In this document: positions 61,910-64,000 of the stretch, piece after piece
How the letters are laid out: every line of letters begins with the position of its first letter
Numbering within the stretch: position 1 is the stretch's first letter
Source: Salinicoccus kekensis
Lineage (GTDB): Bacteria > Bacillota > Bacilli > Staphylococcales > Salinicoccaceae
NCBI RefSeq assembly: GCF_900220995.1
Contig: NZ_OBQF01000006.1
Location: 62,126 to 126,125, forward strand
Length of the DNA: 64,000 nucleotides
Direction: 5' to 3'
The notes under the pieces: generated by a model
What the model saw: only the letters and a program-made list of their open reading frames with translations
Told to the model about the DNA's origin: nothing
Database searches by the model: none
Program-made: the position numbers and the translations under genes

Positions 61910-64000
61910 TTAAACTGAACAGCTTGTGCATTCTTCAACGCTGAGCAATTTGTTTCTCGTATAGTACAGTGATTTGAGACCTTTGTGGTGTGCATAAATG
62001 TACAGTCTCGAAAGTTCACGCGTTGAAATTTCCGAGTTTACGTAAAGGATTGTACTGATGCCCTGATCGATATGTTTCTGGATCGTTGCAATCAGGTCGA
62101 TCAGCTTCATCTGATCCACATTGAATGCACTCTTGTAGAACCACATGTTCTCTTTCGACAGGAAAGGCATCGGGTAGAACGTCTCCGAGTTGCCGTATGT
62201 CCTGCGTTCGATCGTATCGACGATCGGCATGACGGAGCTCGTCGCATTTTGTACATAGGAGATGCTCTGTGTCGGTGCGATTGCCAGGCGGTAAGCATGA
62301 TAAAGACCGTTTTCCTTCACCTGGTCGCGCAGTTCCGCCCAGTCTTCAGGCGTTGGAACATGGATCCCTTCGAATAAAGGCTTCACTTTGTCCGTCTGCG
62401 GTTCATATGAATGATTCACATATCTCTCGAAGTACTCACCCGTCGCATAATCCGAAAGTTCAAAGTCCTTGAACGTTTCGCCGCGCTCGGTTGCGATCAT
62501 CATCGATTTTTCAAGTGAATGGTAGTTCAGCATCATGAAGAAGACATTCGCAAAGTCTTTCGCTTCTTCGGATTCATAGGCAATTTTATTTTTAGTCAGG
62601 TAACCGTGGAGGTTCATCGCACCGAGACCGACGGAATGCAGTTCATCATTCGCCTTTTTGACGCCCGGCGCATTTGCGATTTCAGTGTCGTCGCTCACGA
62701 CCGTCAATGCTTCGATGCCGTCATGGACGGATTCGCGTATTTTCTTCGAATCCATGACGTTCGCGATGTTCAGTGAACCGAGGTTGCATGAAATATCTCT
62801 TCTGATTTCATCTTCAATGCCGTAATCATTGATCGTTGAAGTTTCCTGCAGCTGGAAGATTTCTGTACACAAGTTACTGATCTTGATATCCCCGATCTCT
62901 TTCAGCGGGTGCACCTTGTTGGCATTGTCCTTGAACATGATGTAAGGGTAGCCCGACTGGAGCTGCGTCTGTGCAATCGTGTTCAGCATGTCACGCGCAT
63001 CGAACTTGCGCTTTTTGACGTTGTCGTTCGCAACCAATTTATCGTACATCGCATCAATGTCCATATCATCCAGAGTTTCCCCGTACTCCCTTTCGACCGT
63101 GTGCGGTGCGAATAAGTAGAATGGCTCATTGTCTTTGGCCAGTTCGAAGAATTTGGACGGGATGACGAGTCCTGTTGAGATCGTCGCAAGGCGGAGATCT
63201 TCATCCGCGTTCACTTTTTTCGTATCAAGGAATTCAGGCAGGTCGTAATGGAAGATGTTCAGGTAAACTGCACCTGCACCCGGGCGCTGGCCCAGCTGGT
63301 CGGCGTAACCGAATCCGTTCTCCAACGCCTTGGCCACCGGGAGCACCCCTTTTGCCACGCCTTCGATGCCTTTGATCGCCTCGCCGCGTGCACGCAGTTT
63401 GGATAAGTTGATCGCGACACCGCCGCCGATCTTCGACAGCTGTTTTGCAGTTGAATCGATATAGTTGATCGAATTCAGGCTGTCATCCGTTTCCAGAAGG
63501 AAGCATGACACCATCTCTCCGCGGCGCGCACGGCCCGCATTCAGGAAGGTCGGTGTCGCAGGCTGGTAGCGCTGCTCGACCATCGAATTGATCAGACGCT
63601 TCGCCTGGTCCGTATCGCCTTTGGAGAGGTACAGGGCGACAATCACGACGTGCTGCTTGTAATCTTCAAGATAATACTTCTTATCATTCGTCTTCATTGT
63701 GTAATCTTTGAAGAATTTGCTCGCTGCCATGTAGCTCTTGAATTGGAATGGCAGTGAATCTGCATAGTCCACGATCTCGGTGACCTGCTCCTCGGTATAC
63801 TCCTCGAACAGATCATAATAAAAATCATTGTCGACCAAATAGTGCAGTCTCTCGAGTTCGGTATCAAAATGAATCGTCTTATCCTCCACTTCCTCCATGA
63901 AGACCTCCAGTGCCTCCTGGTCTTTATGGAGCTGGTAAAATCCGGATTCATCCCTTTTCGTCACTTCATTATTAAGTTCAATGTGATTGTACTTCTTCTC
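61910..64000 (-). CDS. nrdE: Class Ib ribonucleotide reductase, large subunit (5' end outside)
   Basis: 696 residues are visible; the reading frame continues past the right edge, and the segment EKKYNHIELNNEV at the edge matches the region just after the N-terminus of staphylococcal NrdE, so only a few residues are missing. Active-site cysteines: in MVSCFLLE (about 167 in the visible part), in ISCNLGSLN, and the C-terminal redox pair EECTSCSV. GTG at 63962-63964 is inside the gene and not the start. nrdI would be expected upstream. Confidence 0.97.
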   Translation of the reverse strand, partial: EKKYNHIELNNEVTKRDESGFYQLHKDQEALEVFMEEVEDKTIHFDTELERLHYLVDNDFYYDLFEEYTEEQVTEIVDYADSLPFQFKSYMAASKFFKDYTMKTNDKKYYLEDYKQHVVIVALYLSKGDTDQAKRLINSMVEQRYQPATPTFLNAGRARRGEMVSCFLLETDDSLNSINYIDSTAKQLSKIGGGVAINLSKLRARGEAIKGIEGVAKGVLPVAKALENGFGYADQLGQRPGAGAVYLNIFHYDLPEFLDTKKVNADEDLRLATISTGLVIPSKFFELAKDNEPFYLFAPHTVEREYGETLDDMDIDAMYDKLVANDNVKKRKFDARDMLNTIAQTQLQSGYPYIMFKDNANKVHPLKEIGDIKISNLCTEIFQLQETSTINDYGIEDEIRRDISCNLGSLNIANVMDSKKIRESVHDGIEALTVVSDDTEIANAPGVKKANDELHSVGLGAMNLHGYLTKNKIAYESEEAKDFANVFFMMLNYHSLEKSMMIATERGETFKDFELSDYATGEYFERYVNHSYEPQTDKVKPLFEGIHVPTPEDWAELRDQVKENGLYHAYRLAIAPTQSISYVQNATSSVMPIVDTIERRTYGNSETFYPMPFLSKENMWFYKSAFNVDQMKLIDLIATIQKHIDQGISTILYVNSEISTRELSRLYIYAHHKGLKSLYYTRNKLLSVEECTSCSV

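Noticed and set aside
63962-63964. GTG as the start of nrdE
   Set aside because: The frame continues to the edge of the window with residues that match NrdE N-termini.

Overview
This is a 64 kb piece of a low-GC Gram-positive chromosome, most likely Salinicoccus or a close relative in the Staphylococcaceae. The gene order follows the Staphylococcus backbone: rnr-smpB-ssrA, the gapA operon, clpP, whiA-yvcK-rapZ-trxB, lgt-hprK, uvrBA, secA-prfB, comF, tagO, murB, the rib operon and nrdEF. The protein sequences resemble S. aureus homologues, but the coding DNA is visibly richer in G+C than in Staphylococcus. The secreted lipoproteins carry very acidic linkers, as expected in a moderate halophile. 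No database search was possible; names rest on recognised family motifs and gene order.

Layout. 1-2.3 kb: two tandem cold-shock genes (one cut by the window edge) and two AT-rich unknown membrane-protein genes next to the tmRNA gene ssrA. 2.5-6.8 kb: ssrA, smpB, rnr, a carboxylesterase and secG, linking trans-translation, RNA decay and protein export. 7-8.3 kb: a NERD-domain gene followed by a periodic palindrome array. 8.3-15.4 kb: the glycolytic block cggR-gapA-pgk-tpiA-gpmI-eno with a CggR-type operator. 15.5-17.3 kb: a glutaredoxin-like protein, a split ThrE exporter and tRNA-Arg(CCG). 17.4-19.4 kb: clpP behind a CtsR box, an SDR-type epimerase and a second palindrome array. 19.4-28.1 kb: a SurA-like lipoprotein, whiA-yvcK-rapZ, trxB, a TPR protein, an acetyltransferase, lgt and hprK. 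28.2-35.7 kb: a DUF4097 protein, uvrBA with a LexA box, csbA, an HD phosphohydrolase and a TlpA-like thioredoxin. 35.9-41.7 kb: a WalR-linked CHAP secreted protein, a third array, prfB with its programmed frameshift, secA and hpf. 41.7-50.7 kb: comFA-comFC, degV, yvyE, a small putative di-haem membrane protein, tagO, an LCP ligase, a GGDEF protein, a YtxJ bacilliredoxin and an EMYY lipoprotein. 50.8-56.5 kb: murB, a Fur-controlled siderophore importer (yclNOPQ type) and a degenerate SDR. 56.6-60.7 kb: a YtkA-like lipoprotein and ribD-ribE-ribBA-ribH behind an FMN riboswitch. 60.75-64 kb: a fourth short array, then nrdF and nrdE (5' end outside the window).

Most of the window is conserved core genome. 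The one structure I cannot assign to anything known is a set of four intergenic arrays (7952-8293, 19083-19373, 37087-37223, 60753-60838). Each is built from palindromes about 33-36 bp long repeated every 51 bp. Arm sequences differ between arrays and the centres of the first array are almost unrelated to each other, yet size and spacing are kept almost to the base. All four lie at gene 3' ends. They look like one family of elements defined by geometry more than by sequence, and they are the best candidate here for something undescribed.
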